Shown: positions 32,505-42,382, counted from the stretch's first letter. The stretch is DNA of 64,000 nucleotides from Rhizobium sp. J15 (GCF_002531825.1 NZ_NWSX01000001.1:186001-250000), one strand, 5' to 3'. Translations and numbers: made by a program. Notes: generated from the sequence alone by a model not told the origin.

Positions 32505-34460
32505 CTACTCGCGGCGCCATTCGACGCGGCGGTTCAGCGCGTCGATATCGTCTTCGGTAAGGTTGGCGGTCGCCGTCACGTCCACCGGCTCGGAGGAGCC
32601 GCGGCCTTCGGCGTCGATCGTCGCGTCGATGCCGTTTTTCTTCAGGAAATCGGCGACGGCCTGGGCGCGGCGCTCGGAGAGTTTCTGGTTATACTCGTCG
32701 CCGCCGCGCCGGTCGGTATGGCCGATCAAGATGATGCGGCCGGGATTCTGCTCCTTCAGCGCTTCCAGCAATTCCTGGGCAGCCTCCGTGCCGATCGAGG
32801 TGAAGGTCGACTTGTCGAAATCGAAGGTGATCGGAACCGGTATGGATACCGGCACGATGCCGCGCACGTTCTCGGAATAGATGCCGCCGAGCACGCCGCT
32901 GCGGTGATCCTTCTCGGCCGGCACGAAGCTGCCCTCAGGATTGTCGCTCGTCGGATTGGCGGCAAGGATGCGGGCCTGGGCGGCGCGCTGGATGAGATCG
33001 GAGATCGTCTCTGCCGGCGGCGCCTTCGGCGTGCGGGTCTCGTTCTTGATGATCTCGATCGCCTGCTGGTAATCGGCGGCGGCATCGGCAAAGCGCCGTG
33101 CAGAGAAATAGATCTCGCCGAGCGTGGCGGAAGCCTGCCACAGCACCTGCGGGCTGTCGGCGGCCACCAGCAGCGGCTCGTAATCGGCGACCGGCTTGTC
33201 GGCGGCCATCATTTCCTGTGCTGCGGCAAGACGAAGCGCGGCGACGCGGCGCTGGGCGTTAATCTGGAACTGGCCGCAATCGGCGCTGACCGCGATCGCA
33301 TCGGCTTCGGTCGCGGCGGCATTGATATCCTTGTCGGCGACGGCGGCGTTCAGCTTGTCGAGAAGCGCGTTGCAAACGGGCGTATCGGCATTGGCCACCT
33401 CGATCTCTTCGCCTTCGCTGGCGGCCTGCGGCTCAGCCGAGCGGCCGAGGTTTATCTGCGGCATCTTGATGCCGAAACCACCGGGAAGCTTGAATTGCGG
33501 CATCTTGATCTGCGGCATCGGCAGCTTCGGCATCTTCGTCTGGGATGACTGGGACGATTGGTAGGATTGCGATGATTGCTTAGGCCTGTTGGACGTGCTG
33601 CCGGTGGCGGGGCCGATCAGCTCCAGCTCGTCGGCTGCAAGCTCCTGGCCGGGCGCCAGATTGGTGACGATCTTGTATTTCTTCGGTGGCTGCGAGGTCG
33701 CCTGCTCGACAGGTTTCGGGGCCGGCTTCTTCGGCTTTTCGATCACAGGCTCCGGCTTCTTGGCGACGTCCTGCTTCACGACAGGTTTCGGCTTGGGGGC
33801 AGCCTTGGGTTTCGTCGGTGCAGCGGGCGGCTTTGCAGCCTGTTCGACCGGTGCGGGTTTGGCTTCGGGAGCCGGCTTTGCCGGCGCGGCGGCGACGGGC
33901 GGAATGGCGCCCATGCTGTCGACCGTCGTCAGTGTCAGCGTCTTGCTGCTGATCTTCGTGCCGAGGCTGCGGGCTTCTTCCAGGCTGCGGGAAACCGCCT
34001 CCATGCCGCCGTCGATCGAACGGAACATGCCGCTGCCGCTGCCGCCGAGATCGGCGAAGATGGTCAGAGGCTTTGAGGAATAGAAGACCTTGATCTGCTC
34101 TTGCCCGACCGGGCCGGACACCTGCAGCCTGGCGCCGCTTGCGGGATCCGGCACCTGCACGCGCTTGCCGGCGGCGACGAGCGCATCGGTCTGGTATTTG
34201 TTCGGGAACAGCTTCACGACGGCGCCGTTCGGCGAGACGTTCAGCACCGTGACATAGGCGTTTTCGCTCGATTGGATGAAGAGGCCGACGACTTCGCCGA
34301 TGGCGTATTTGGCCTCCGCGCGATCGAAGGTGATGCTGACAGGTCCGCTCTGGGCCGGCGCTTCGCTGAGTGTGCGTTCGTTCTGCGCCTCGACGGTGGG
34401 AACCATCGAAAAGAGCGAAAGACATGTGGCTGCGGCTAGGATGGCTTTGCGGCTCAGCAT
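32505..34460 (-). CDS. DUF4384 and OmpA-domain envelope protein
   Basis: A 651-residue protein with a signal peptide. The N-terminal 120 residues are DUF4384-like (YAIGEVVGLFIQSSENAYVTVLNVSPNGAVVKLFPN). A long Pro/Lys/Ala-rich stretch (about 190-265) and a Ser/Gln-Met/Pro/Lys stretch follow, then TPR-like helices, and a C-terminal OmpA peptidoglycan-binding domain (ITFDFDKSTFTSIG, ILIGHTDRRGGDEYNQKLSERRAQAVADFL). It probably spans the periplasm and anchors the neighbouring secreted proteases to the wall. It is the first gene of the operon running down to the pseudokinase. Confidence 0.88.
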   Translation of the reverse strand: MLSRKAILAAATCLSLFSMVPTVEAQNERTLSEAPAQSGPVSITFDRAEAKYAIGEVVGLFIQSSENAYVTVLNVSPNGAVVKLFPNKYQTDALVAAGKRVQVPDPASGARLQVSGPVGQEQIKVFYSSKPLTIFADLGGSGSGMFRSIDGGMEAVSRSLEEARSLGTKISSKTLTLTTVDSMGAIPPVAAAPAKPAPEAKPAPVEQAAKPPAAPTKPKAAPKPKPVVKQDVAKKPEPVIEKPKKPAPKPVEQATSQPPKKYKIVTNLAPGQELAADELELIGPATGSTSNRPKQSSQSYQSSQSSQTKMPKLPMPQIKMPQFKLPGGFGIKMPQINLGRSAEPQAASEGEEIEVANADTPVCNALLDKLNAAVADKDINAAATEADAIAVSADCGQFQINAQRRVAALRLAAAQEMMAADKPVADYEPLLVAADSPQVLWQASATLGEIYFSARRFADAAADYQQAIEIIKNETRTPKAPPAETISDLIQRAAQARILAANPTSDNPEGSFVPAEKDHRSGVLGGIYSENVRGIVPVSIPVPITFDFDKSTFTSIGTEAAQELLEALKEQNPGRIILIGHTDRRGGDEYNQKLSERRAQAVADFLKKNGIDATIDAEGRGSSEPVDVTATANLTEDDIDALNRRVEWRRE

Positions 34461-34670
34461 CGGAACCTCCCCCTTCGAACAATCTCACACTGTGTTGAAG
34501 ATGAGAATAGCACTGACCTGCGAAATTGGGATGGCTTAGCCCGTCTTGCTTGAGGGAGGGTTACAAATTATTTGGAGGCGCGAAGAAACCGTCGCGGCAA
34601 AGACGTGAGCAAGACTCGGCATCGGCTATATCCGATGCCGGATATAGTCCGTTCGGCTGCCGGGCGAAGG

Positions 34671-35066
34671 TTAGTTCTTGGGTTTCTGCCCGGCCGATTT
34701 CAAAATCGAGATCAGGTCGCTCATACCCTCGGGCGAGGAATTATAGAGCCAAAGAATATCCGGATTGTCGGCCGTGAATTCCTTGCCGGGGCCCGAGCCC
34801 ATGTCGCGTCCTGGCGACGTCGCATCGGGCAGCTTGCCTTCGCCCGGCGTCAGCCCCTGGGCGCGCTCGTGTTCGGCGATGATCGCGACGGCGGCGGTAA
34901 AGGCTTTTTCGTCATGCTGGCGCAGTGCGGCAAGCGAGGGATTCCGCGCCGCCAGCGCATCCTCGACCGGCCCGGCAAAGCCGAGCCCAGGAATCTGCAG
35001 CGCCAGCAGAAGGCCGATCGACAGGGTTATGAGCCGGGATTTCGTCATCGTCGTCAAATCCATCAT
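34671..35066 (-). CDS. Small secreted protein, function unknown
   Basis: About 131 residues with a signal peptide (TKSRLITLSIGLLLALQIPGLGFAG). No domain is recognised; the C-terminus has a conserved-looking FTADNPDILWLYNSSPEGMSDLISILKSAG. Several in-frame ATGs (35066, 35063, 35048) make the start uncertain. It lies in the gap between the protease operon and the next unknown gene, on the same strand. Confidence 0.6.
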   Translation of the reverse strand: MMDLTTMTKSRLITLSIGLLLALQIPGLGFAGPVEDALAARNPSLAALRQHDEKAFTAAVAIIAEHERAQGLTPGEGKLPDATSPGRDMGSGPGKEFTADNPDILWLYNSSPEGMSDLISILKSAGQKPKN

Positions 35067-35176
35067 CAACGTGTCACGATAGCGCAGGCAGCACGACAAT
35101 AGGGAGAGGCCGGAAGGAAGGCAACGGCGATCGCCGCCAAACGATTGGGAGGGTGGAAATCGACTGGCCGCGGGGC

Positions 35177-35767
35177 TTAGAGGATCTTCCTTTGCTGCAG
35201 GCCGAGGCGAAGATTGCGCAGCATCTCGCCGAAGATCTCCTCGATCTTGCCGGTCGACCAGACGACCATGGTGCCGTAGGGCGAGCGCCTGCGCTGCATG
35301 AAGCCCGCCGTCTCGAAATCGATCAGCGTCTTGCGGCAGGTCTCGCTCGACATCACCGCGACGAGGAAACGGGCAAGGTTGGACTGGTCGATCGCGCCTG
35401 CCTTTTCCGCCCAGTTCTGGATCAGCCGCGGCTTGGTGTCGGCGGTGAACATCGAAGCGAGCGCGCGATCCTGCGAAAGGCCCAGGCGCTGCAGCTTGGC
35501 CGGATCGCGGGTGAGTGAAACCACATAGTCATTGTGCAGATCGGCGAAGCGCTCGATATCTTCCGCCGTGTTGATGCCGAAGACCTTCATCGAATAGAGG
35601 AACTCTGCCATCAGGTAGGTCGGCTCCGAGCGCAGCTGGGCCAGATGCTTTTCGTCCTTGCTGGCCGAGGCCGCACAGACGCGGTCGGAGAAACCTATCC
35701 TCGCGGCGCGCACTTGCTCCAGCAGGCTGACATCGAGCGCGAGTTCATCACCGTTCCAGTCCAGCAT
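35177..35767 (-). CDS. Conserved-looking protein of unknown function
   Basis: About 196 residues, no signal peptide, mostly helical. The C-terminal third (LARFLVAVMSSETCRKTLIDFETAGFMQRRRSPYGTMVVWSTGKIEEIFGEML) looks like a winged helix, so a regulatory or DNA-binding role is possible. The ATG at 35767 fits an AGGGA site six bases upstream; starts at 35773 and 35794 are also in frame. It is divergent from the NlpC/P60-like gene. Confidence 0.6.
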   Translation of the reverse strand: MLDWNGDELALDVSLLEQVRAARIGFSDRVCAASASKDEKHLAQLRSEPTYLMAEFLYSMKVFGINTAEDIERFADLHNDYVVSLTRDPAKLQRLGLSQDRALASMFTADTKPRLIQNWAEKAGAIDQSNLARFLVAVMSSETCRKTLIDFETAGFMQRRRSPYGTMVVWSTGKIEEIFGEMLRNLRLGLQQRKIL

Positions 35768-35915
35768 GAGCATTCCCTGACAGCAAATCTTCAAGACCCT
35801 GATCTTGTACTATTGCAGGCGCAGATCTCCAAATCGTTTGGAAAGCAACGGCTTGCTGAGGAGGCGCATCTATCCTAACATTTTAAAGACTTTACGGTCA
35901 CTGGGGTTGAAGACA

Positions 35916-37520
35916 ATGCGCAGTTTCGGGTCGCATATTCTGATGGCCGCGGCGATTGCGATCGCCTGGCCTGTCCTCGCCAAAGACACTGTGATAATCG
36001 AGCTTCGCAGCGGCGACGGCGCCCGCTCGGTCGGCATCATTTCCGCCAGCGAGGAAGTGGAGGCATCCGGGCCGGCGGCGATCACCGTCGGCGACGACGG
36101 CACGATCTACATCCTCGATCAGAACAATGGCCGCGTGCTCGCCATCGATGCCGAGCGCTCGCAGGCCGATCCCGAGATTCTGCCACTGCCGGAGAATGCC
36201 GCGCCGGAGGATCTCGCCGTCGTCCATAACGAACTCTACCTCTGGTCGGATGGCGTCGTGCCGCTTCAGCGCTCCACCGCTGCCGACGGCCGGTCGCAGA
36301 CGCTGCGCGCCGTCGATGGCGGCGATGCCGACGACTATACGCGCTCGGTCTTCGCCTCCATGGGCTCGGTGCCGCCAGGCCCGCTGAACAGCATCATCGA
36401 CGAGATCGGCCGCAGCACCAGCCGGCCGGAGGCCCGGCCGCCGGTCATTCAATATGTTCCGAGCCGCGGGCTCGGCGATATCGTCGCGGAGGTCTCGGCT
36501 GCAAACGACAAGGCGGAAATCCTGCTTCGGCGCAGCAGCTCGGAAGAGAATTTCCTCTCGCTGCAGCTCGCCTCCGAAGGGCGGATCGGCACGGTCGAGC
36601 TTCTCGACATCGATACGACGGGCAGGCCCTATGCGCTGATCGAACTCGTGCCCGCCGACCGGCCGGAGCGTACCGGCATGCTGGTGGTGCGCTTCACGCC
36701 GAACGGGATGACGGACCGCGTCTACGATCTGCCGATCGAATCCGGCACGGTGTTTTCAAGACGGTTCGTCGCGATCGGCCCGCGCGGGGACGTGCTCTTT
36801 CTGCGCTCGCAGGAAAGCCGGGCGCAGGTGCTGAGGCTCGACGGCCGCGATCCCGGGCGCAGGCTCGCCGTCGCCAAGCCCGCCAAACCGCTGAATACGG
36901 GCAAGCCCGGCAAGACGCCGAAAGTGGCGATCGTGCCGAAATCGCGGGGCGACGTCATCGAGCGCGCCATCGGCTTCGAAACCCTGAACTGGCTGGTGAC
37001 GCCGGCGGCCTACGGCCGGGACCCCGGGCCGGGCTGCGCCAACATGAACCGGCTGCGCCGGCCGATCTACCTGATCGGCAAACGCGGCCAGACGGTGAAG
37101 GGCGTCCCCTATTGCTGGGGCTGCAAGACGCCGCTCGAGGCTTTTGTGAGCGGCGTGGAAAACGGCCAGACCGCCGGCAATGTCTGCACCAAGAGCGCGC
37201 CGCAATCCAACATTCTCGGCGTCGACTGCTCCGGCTTCGTCAGCGACGCCTGGGGGCTGAAGATGCATGTGTCGACGCGCGCCATTCCGGGGATTACCAA
37301 GCGCCTCTCCGACCCCTGGTCTCTGCGGCCGGGCGACGCGCTGAACAAGCCGGGCTCGCATGTGCTGTTGTTCATGCGCTTCACGGACGACAAGAAGGTG
37401 GAGGTCATGGAGGCCTCGCCGAACACCTGCAAGGGCCGCGTCTGCCGCAACACCTATTCGCTCGGCAATCTTCTGATGCGCGGCTACCAGCCGGTTCGCT
37501 TCAGGGGGCTGGACGGCTGA
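35916..37520 (+). CDS. Secreted NlpC/P60-like protein with N-terminal propeller-like region
   Basis: A 534-residue protein with a signal peptide (HILMAAAIAIAWPVLAKD). The N-terminal two thirds contain repeated beta-strand segments (AAITVGDDGTIYILDQNNGRVLAID) resembling a beta-propeller. The C-terminal domain has the papain-like pattern of NlpC/P60 hydrolases: C438 in VDCSGFVSDAWG and H482 in GSHVLLFM. Such enzymes cut cell-wall peptides. It is transcribed opposite to the surrounding genes, and its Cys-rich segment (CWGCKTP, CKGRVC) suggests disulfides. Confidence 0.72.
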   Translation: MRSFGSHILMAAAIAIAWPVLAKDTVIIELRSGDGARSVGIISASEEVEASGPAAITVGDDGTIYILDQNNGRVLAIDAERSQADPEILPLPENAAPEDLAVVHNELYLWSDGVVPLQRSTAADGRSQTLRAVDGGDADDYTRSVFASMGSVPPGPLNSIIDEIGRSTSRPEARPPVIQYVPSRGLGDIVAEVSAANDKAEILLRRSSSEENFLSLQLASEGRIGTVELLDIDTTGRPYALIELVPADRPERTGMLVVRFTPNGMTDRVYDLPIESGTVFSRRFVAIGPRGDVLFLRSQESRAQVLRLDGRDPGRRLAVAKPAKPLNTGKPGKTPKVAIVPKSRGDVIERAIGFETLNWLVTPAAYGRDPGPGCANMNRLRRPIYLIGKRGQTVKGVPYCWGCKTPLEAFVSGVENGQTAGNVCTKSAPQSNILGVDCSGFVSDAWGLKMHVSTRAIPGITKRLSDPWSLRPGDALNKPGSHVLLFMRFTDDKKVEVMEASPNTCKGRVCRNTYSLGNLLMRGYQPVRFRGLDG

Positions 37521-37595
37521 CCGGGGGAGCGGCTTCGGAGCGCTGATCTTGAGGTCACGCGCAGTAAGCGCTGCGCCCAGCACGGGATCTCTCGA

Positions 37596-38258
37596 TCAGA
37601 TTGCCAGCTGAACATCTTGCGGGACGAAATCCGGAAGTCCGATCGAAGGCTGCGTCTTTGCAGCGTTGAGCGAAAGCGCCGCGACTGCAGCGCCTGCCCC
37701 TGGTGAAGCTAGCGAAAGCTCATCCGGTATCGAAATCATTTTGATATCGAGCTTGGCGTAGTCCACTGCGTAATATCCGGTTGCACCCCGAGACACGACA
37801 TCCGGCCTGATCAGTAAAAGATCCTGCGCCATTGTGCCGACAAAGAGTGGGCCGCCCCAGATGTAGCGGAATGCATAGATCGGAATGCCGGCAGGAGAAG
37901 TGCCGACGCGACGAATATCCATCTTCAGACGCCGATCCGACCAACCAGGATCGCCGCCACCGGTATCGCCGCCGTCATTGCCGCCGGAACTGCCGCTGCT
38001 GGAGCCGCCGCCCATCCCGGAGGAACTGCTTGAGCCGCCGGAACTCCTGTCCGAACGAGCAAAAGTCGACTCCCGTTCGTCACTTTTTACGGCGACCTTT
38101 TTCGCGGTCGGGGCCTTGTTGCGTGCGGGCTGCGCCGGCTCCTGATTGGCGAAGAGGGTCTTGCCGCCGGGGTCAAAGACGCAGCCCTGCAGTATGATGC
38201 CGGAGCCGGCGATGAAGGTCGAGCAGAGCAGTACACGTATGAAGACTTTGCTGGTCAT
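37596..38258 (-). CDS. Lipoprotein with S74-type intramolecular chaperone domain
   Basis: A 220-residue protein. The signal ends in lipobox LQGC (C26), predicting a lipid anchor. A Ser/Gly-rich low-complexity linker (about 68-105) precedes SDRRLKMDIRRV (S107, K112) and GIPIYAFRYIWGGPLFVGTMAQDLL, the pattern of the peptidase S74/chaperone of endosialidase domain. That domain trimerises phage tail fibres and can cleave itself at the serine; here nothing else of a phage is nearby. The gene follows the caspase-Sel1 gene by 24 bases and probably shares its transcript. Confidence 0.75.
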   Translation of the reverse strand: MTSKVFIRVLLCSTFIAGSGIILQGCVFDPGGKTLFANQEPAQPARNKAPTAKKVAVKSDERESTFARSDRSSGGSSSSSGMGGGSSSGSSGGNDGGDTGGGDPGWSDRRLKMDIRRVGTSPAGIPIYAFRYIWGGPLFVGTMAQDLLLIRPDVVSRGATGYYAVDYAKLDIKMISIPDELSLASPGAGAAVAALSLNAAKTQPSIGLPDFVPQDVQLAI

Positions 38259-38282
38259 GTTAGGCGCCCCCGGGATCACCGT

Positions 38283-40862
38283 TTAGAAAAGATCATATCG
38301 CGGATTTCGCTTTGCCCACGTCGCCTTCGCAAGAAGCGTCAGCCTCTCGTTGAGTGACTTCGTCTTCGGCAGAGCCTTCAGTTCCTGTGCAGTCAATTCC
38401 GCCGAAAACGCCTCTGCGGCCTTCTTCTTGGCAGAGTCCGCCAAGGATGCGAGCTCTTTCTCAGCCTGCTTTTTGGGGTCGCCGGTTCCGGGCCTGTTGA
38501 GTGCGCTTGCAAGAGCGAAATAGTGGGCGGCGGTCGCTAAGCTTTCCGCATCCGAACCGTTGGCTTTGGCTATCTTGGCCCGCTCGAATGCGCTCCAATA
38601 ATCGCCGCGCTCGGCGCCCATTTCCAGCCAGGAGAGGGCTGCAGCCTCGTCTTTAGGCACTCCTAACCCGTCTCTGTACATAAGGCCGATGTTCCGCGGG
38701 GCATAAGGCTGGCCGCCGTCCGCTGCCTTTTTGAAAAGCTCCAACGCTTTCTCAAGGTCCTGCGGCACGCCTTTGCCGGCGCGATAAATCATCCCGAGGC
38801 TGTTCATCGAATAGATGTCGTCTCTCTTGAGACCTGACTCATAAAAGCGGATGCCGCGTTCCATGTCCGATGGGACGTTGACGCCGTTCGAGAAGATGTA
38901 GCCAAGTTCGTTCATTGCATAGGTATGGCCGAGATCGGCTGCCTGGAGCATAAGCTTCAGGCCTTCCTGGGTGTTGGCTTTCACACCACGGCCATAAAAG
39001 AGATTTTTGCCATAGGCATAGAGCGCGTAAGGATCCCCCTTCTTTGCGCCCATGGCCGCCATCTGGCTCGATTTGTCGAGGCTCGCCTGAACGGATCCGC
39101 CGACCAGATAAAGCGCAGAGAGTTCCGAAATCGCCCTGACATGCCCGGCATCCATCGCCTTCTTGATCGTCGCGAAGGCCGTTTTCGTCTCGCGGTTGGC
39201 GAGCTGGGCGCGGCCGAGTTGATAGACGAAGCGCGCGACTTCGGGATAGGCCTTCATCGCCTCCGTGCAGGCAGATACGGCCACGCTGGGATCGATCTCG
39301 TTCGGCAGCTTGCCCGCGGTGACGCCTTGCAGGTCGAGCGGTGCTGCGGCTGCGCTGTCGCAGGCGTCGAGTGCCGGCTTGAAGGTGACGGTCGCGGGCG
39401 GCAGGTTGTCGTTGGCGGCCTGCAGCGTGACAGTGAAGCTCTGGTTTTCCGTGCCGATCTGCGGCTCGTAGGAAAGTGCCGGGACATCCGCCGCCTCAAG
39501 CACATGGCCGAGGCCGATCACCCGGTCTCCGGCGCGTAGCGTGCCCTTGTCGGGGAGGGCTGCGACCTTGAAGGTCATTTCCGCGGCCGAGGCCGGTACT
39601 TCAGGCAGGTTCGCCTTGACGGGGCCGACGCCGATCGTCGTGTCGATGTCGCGCGGCAACTCCTTCAGATAGGCGCCGGCATCGGCAAGCCGTGTCTGCT
39701 TTTCCTGTTCCAGTTGGGCAAGCTTGGCGCCGGCATCGGCCGAGACGGTGATCGCGACCACGCCCTGCGTCGCCTGGCCGTAAGGGTCGCTGACGGTATA
39801 ACCGATCAGGCCGACGGTGCCGGCGGCAACGCCTGATGAATCATAGGTCAGTGCCGTCAGCGCCGCGGCGGGAAGCTTTGCGCCCTGCTCGACCGGCTTG
39901 CCGTCGAAGCTGAGCTTGCCGGTCTGGGGAAGCTGGTTGATCGTGACGAGCAGCGTCGAGCCGGTCTTGTCATGCGGCGGCGCGATCATCAGCGGTGTGG
40001 CGGCGGCGCCCTCCGGCACGCTCGCCTGCTGCATCGGCTCGACGCTCGGCGGCGGCGGCGCCGGAATGAAATAGAAGCTGTCCATCAAGGAGGAGTTTTC
40101 CCAGGGCACTTGCTTGCCGTTGGTCATGGCGATGACATCGCGGCGCACATCGGTCAGGACCTGGCGGATTTCCTTGTTGGGCTCGCTGGCGCGCTTGATG
40201 AAAGATTCGGAATAGGGGCTGAGTGCCCCCTCGCCGTCGAGCGCCACCTGGCCTGGTTCGGTCGAAAAGGCGATGAGGCTGCCGAGATCGCTGTCGATGC
40301 GGGCAAGACCGCGCGTGGCGCCGACCGGCTCCAGCTTTTCGGCCATCCAGAATTTCTGCGCATTGAAGGGATTGTTGCGGCAGGCATCGAGGAAGATCAG
40401 CTGCACCCGCGAATTCTGCTTGAGATGGTTCAGAATGAGGTCGAGCGGCATGGTCTGCGTTTCGACGTCATAGGGCGTCTCCAGAGTGGCATCGACCGGC
40501 ACGATGAAATTCTGGCCGCCCACCTGGATGCCGTGGCCCGAATAGTAGATGAGCCCGGCCTCGGCATTGCCGGTCGAGCGCAGGAAGCGGCGCACCGTAT
40601 CTTCAAGCCCGATACGGTCGACATTGACACCGATCGTCACGTCGAAGCCGGCCGCGCGCAGCGTATTGGCGACCTCTTCGACATCATTGGCGGGATTGGG
40701 AAGCGAGGGCAGCGTCTTATAGACCGAGTTGCCGATGACGAGGGCGACGCGCCGGCCGCTCTCTTCGGTGACGGCCGCATGCGCGATGCCGACAGACAGC
40801 AGTATTGCCGCAGCGGTCAGCAGATAGGCGCACAGTCTCTTGACGTTGTGAAACTTCGGCAT
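38283..40862 (-). CDS. Secreted caspase-family protein with Sel1 repeats
   Basis: An 859-residue protein with a signal peptide. The N-terminal caspase domain is intact: RRVALVIGNSVY, H110 in YYSGHG and C161 in FLDACRNNPF. Middle segments resemble beta-sandwich repeats (SFDGKPVEQGAKLPAAALTALTYDSSG; GTLRAGDRVIGLGHVLEAADVPALSYEPQ). The C-terminal third has several Sel1-type helical repeats (AYGKNLFYGRGVKANTQEGLKLMLQAAD and similar), which mediate protein contacts. It is the third caspase-fold protein of this locus and the upstream partner of the S74 lipoprotein. Confidence 0.9.
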   Translation of the reverse strand: MPKFHNVKRLCAYLLTAAAILLSVGIAHAAVTEESGRRVALVIGNSVYKTLPSLPNPANDVEEVANTLRAAGFDVTIGVNVDRIGLEDTVRRFLRSTGNAEAGLIYYSGHGIQVGGQNFIVPVDATLETPYDVETQTMPLDLILNHLKQNSRVQLIFLDACRNNPFNAQKFWMAEKLEPVGATRGLARIDSDLGSLIAFSTEPGQVALDGEGALSPYSESFIKRASEPNKEIRQVLTDVRRDVIAMTNGKQVPWENSSLMDSFYFIPAPPPPSVEPMQQASVPEGAAATPLMIAPPHDKTGSTLLVTINQLPQTGKLSFDGKPVEQGAKLPAAALTALTYDSSGVAAGTVGLIGYTVSDPYGQATQGVVAITVSADAGAKLAQLEQEKQTRLADAGAYLKELPRDIDTTIGVGPVKANLPEVPASAAEMTFKVAALPDKGTLRAGDRVIGLGHVLEAADVPALSYEPQIGTENQSFTVTLQAANDNLPPATVTFKPALDACDSAAAAPLDLQGVTAGKLPNEIDPSVAVSACTEAMKAYPEVARFVYQLGRAQLANRETKTAFATIKKAMDAGHVRAISELSALYLVGGSVQASLDKSSQMAAMGAKKGDPYALYAYGKNLFYGRGVKANTQEGLKLMLQAADLGHTYAMNELGYIFSNGVNVPSDMERGIRFYESGLKRDDIYSMNSLGMIYRAGKGVPQDLEKALELFKKAADGGQPYAPRNIGLMYRDGLGVPKDEAAALSWLEMGAERGDYWSAFERAKIAKANGSDAESLATAAHYFALASALNRPGTGDPKKQAEKELASLADSAKKKAAEAFSAELTAQELKALPKTKSLNERLTLLAKATWAKRNPRYDLF

Positions 40863-41104
40863 GGCGCGATTGCAAACATTCTATTGTTTCTGCTCAATAA
40901 AATTTGCTGGCCTGCTGATGCTGGCCCCCTGCGCATTCACAGTTTGAAAATATTCCTGACTGCTAAAAAAAGCAAGCTTCGCTGCCTCCAAGAGAATTGG
41001 AGCAGAGCCATCAATTTGGAAGCCTGTCACCGGCGGGAAAGACTATAGAAACTTGGAAAATGAACATACCGCCGGCGGCGGATACGTTAGTTTCGATGAA
41101 GTTC

Positions 41105-42382
41105 CTATCCGCGAAACGTATAGTTGCTGATCGAGGCCGGTTTCATCTCGATGGAGAAGCCCGGCAGCGTGGGCGGCATATAGGCGGCGTTTTCGATGCG
41201 GCAGGGATCGACGAAATGTTCGTGGAGATGATCGACATATTCGATGACGCGGCCGTCCTTGGTGCCGGATACGGCGATGTAATCGATCATCGACAGGTGC
41301 TGAACATATTCACAGAGGCCCACGCCGCCGGCGTGCGGCCAGACCGGCAGGCCGAACTTCGCGGCGATCAGCAGCACGGCGAGAACCTCGTTCAGTCCGC
41401 CCATGCGGCAGGAATCGATCTGCACGATGTCGATCGCGCCCTCGGCGATGAACTGCTTGAACATGATGCGGTTCTGGCACATTTCGCCGGTCGCGACCTT
41501 CACCGGCGCGATCGCCTGGCGGATCTTGCGATGGCCGGCGACATCGTCAGGGCTGGTTGGCTCTTCGATGAAGAACGGCTTGGCTGATGAAAGCGCCTTG
41601 ACCCAGTCGATCGCCTGGCCGACATCCCAGACCTGGTTGGCGTCGATCATCAGGTAACGATCGGGACCGATCACCTCGCGGGCGAGCCTGAGGCGGCGGA
41701 TATCGTCGTCGAGGTCGCGGCCGACCTTCATCTTGATATGATTGAAGCCGGCATCGATCGCCTCCCGGCAAAGGCGGCGCAGCTTCTCGTCTTCATAACC
41801 CAGCCAGCCGGCCGAGGTCGTGTAGCAGGCGTAACCTTCCTTCTCCAGGACGGCGATGCGCTCCGCCTTGCCGGCTTCCGCTTTCTTCAGAATGGCGATC
41901 GCTTCGTCGCGCGTCAGCACATCGGTGAGATAGCGGTAGTCGACGATATCGGCGATCTCTTCCGGCGACATTTCGGCGACGAGACGCCAGACGGGCTTGC
42001 CGGCCTGCTTGGCGAGCAGATCCCAGACGGCATTGACGACCGCGCCGGTCGCGAGATGAATGGCGCCCTTTTCCGGGCCGATCCAGCGCAATTGGCTGTC
42101 ACTCGTCAGATGCCGCCAGAATTTGCCGGGATGGGCGAGAACCTCGGCCAGATCCATGCCGACGACGAGATGGCGCATCGCTTCGATCGCCATGCAGCAG
42201 ATGTCGTTGCCGCGGCCGATGGTGAAGGTCAGGCCATGGCCGGCAAGATCGGGCGCATCCGTATCGAGAATGACATAGGCGGCCGAATAATCGGGATCGG
42301 GATTCATCGCATCCGAGCCGTCGAGGCTTTGCGACGTGGGAAAACGGAGGTCGAAGACGCGGAGATTGGTGATGCGGGTCAT
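41105..42382 (-). CDS. L-fuconate dehydratase
   Basis: A 425-residue enolase-superfamily enzyme. The segments HIKMKVGRDLDDDIRRL, YLMIDANQVW, FFIEEPTSPDD and VATGEMCQNRIMFKQF supply the catalytic lysine and metal ligands of the mandelate racemase group, and WPHAGGVGLCEYVQHL matches fuconate dehydratases closely. It dehydrates L-fuconate to 2-keto-3-deoxy-L-fuconate. The start MTRITNL at 42382 has GGAGGAAT in front. The neighbouring dehydrogenase and lactonase complete a non-phosphorylating L-fucose pathway. Confidence 0.9.
   Translation of the reverse strand: MTRITNLRVFDLRFPTSQSLDGSDAMNPDPDYSAAYVILDTDAPDLAGHGLTFTIGRGNDICCMAIEAMRHLVVGMDLAEVLAHPGKFWRHLTSDSQLRWIGPEKGAIHLATGAVVNAVWDLLAKQAGKPVWRLVAEMSPEEIADIVDYRYLTDVLTRDEAIAILKKAEAGKAERIAVLEKEGYACYTTSAGWLGYEDEKLRRLCREAIDAGFNHIKMKVGRDLDDDIRRLRLAREVIGPDRYLMIDANQVWDVGQAIDWVKALSSAKPFFIEEPTSPDDVAGHRKIRQAIAPVKVATGEMCQNRIMFKQFIAEGAIDIVQIDSCRMGGLNEVLAVLLIAAKFGLPVWPHAGGVGLCEYVQHLSMIDYIAVSGTKDGRVIEYVDHLHEHFVDPCRIENAAYMPPTLPGFSIEMKPASISNYTFRG

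Noticed and set aside
37596-38258. Prophage remnant, suggested by the S74 chaperone domain
   Set aside because: No integrase, capsid, tail or lysis genes are nearby, and the protein has a lipobox signal and a caspase-gene partner.
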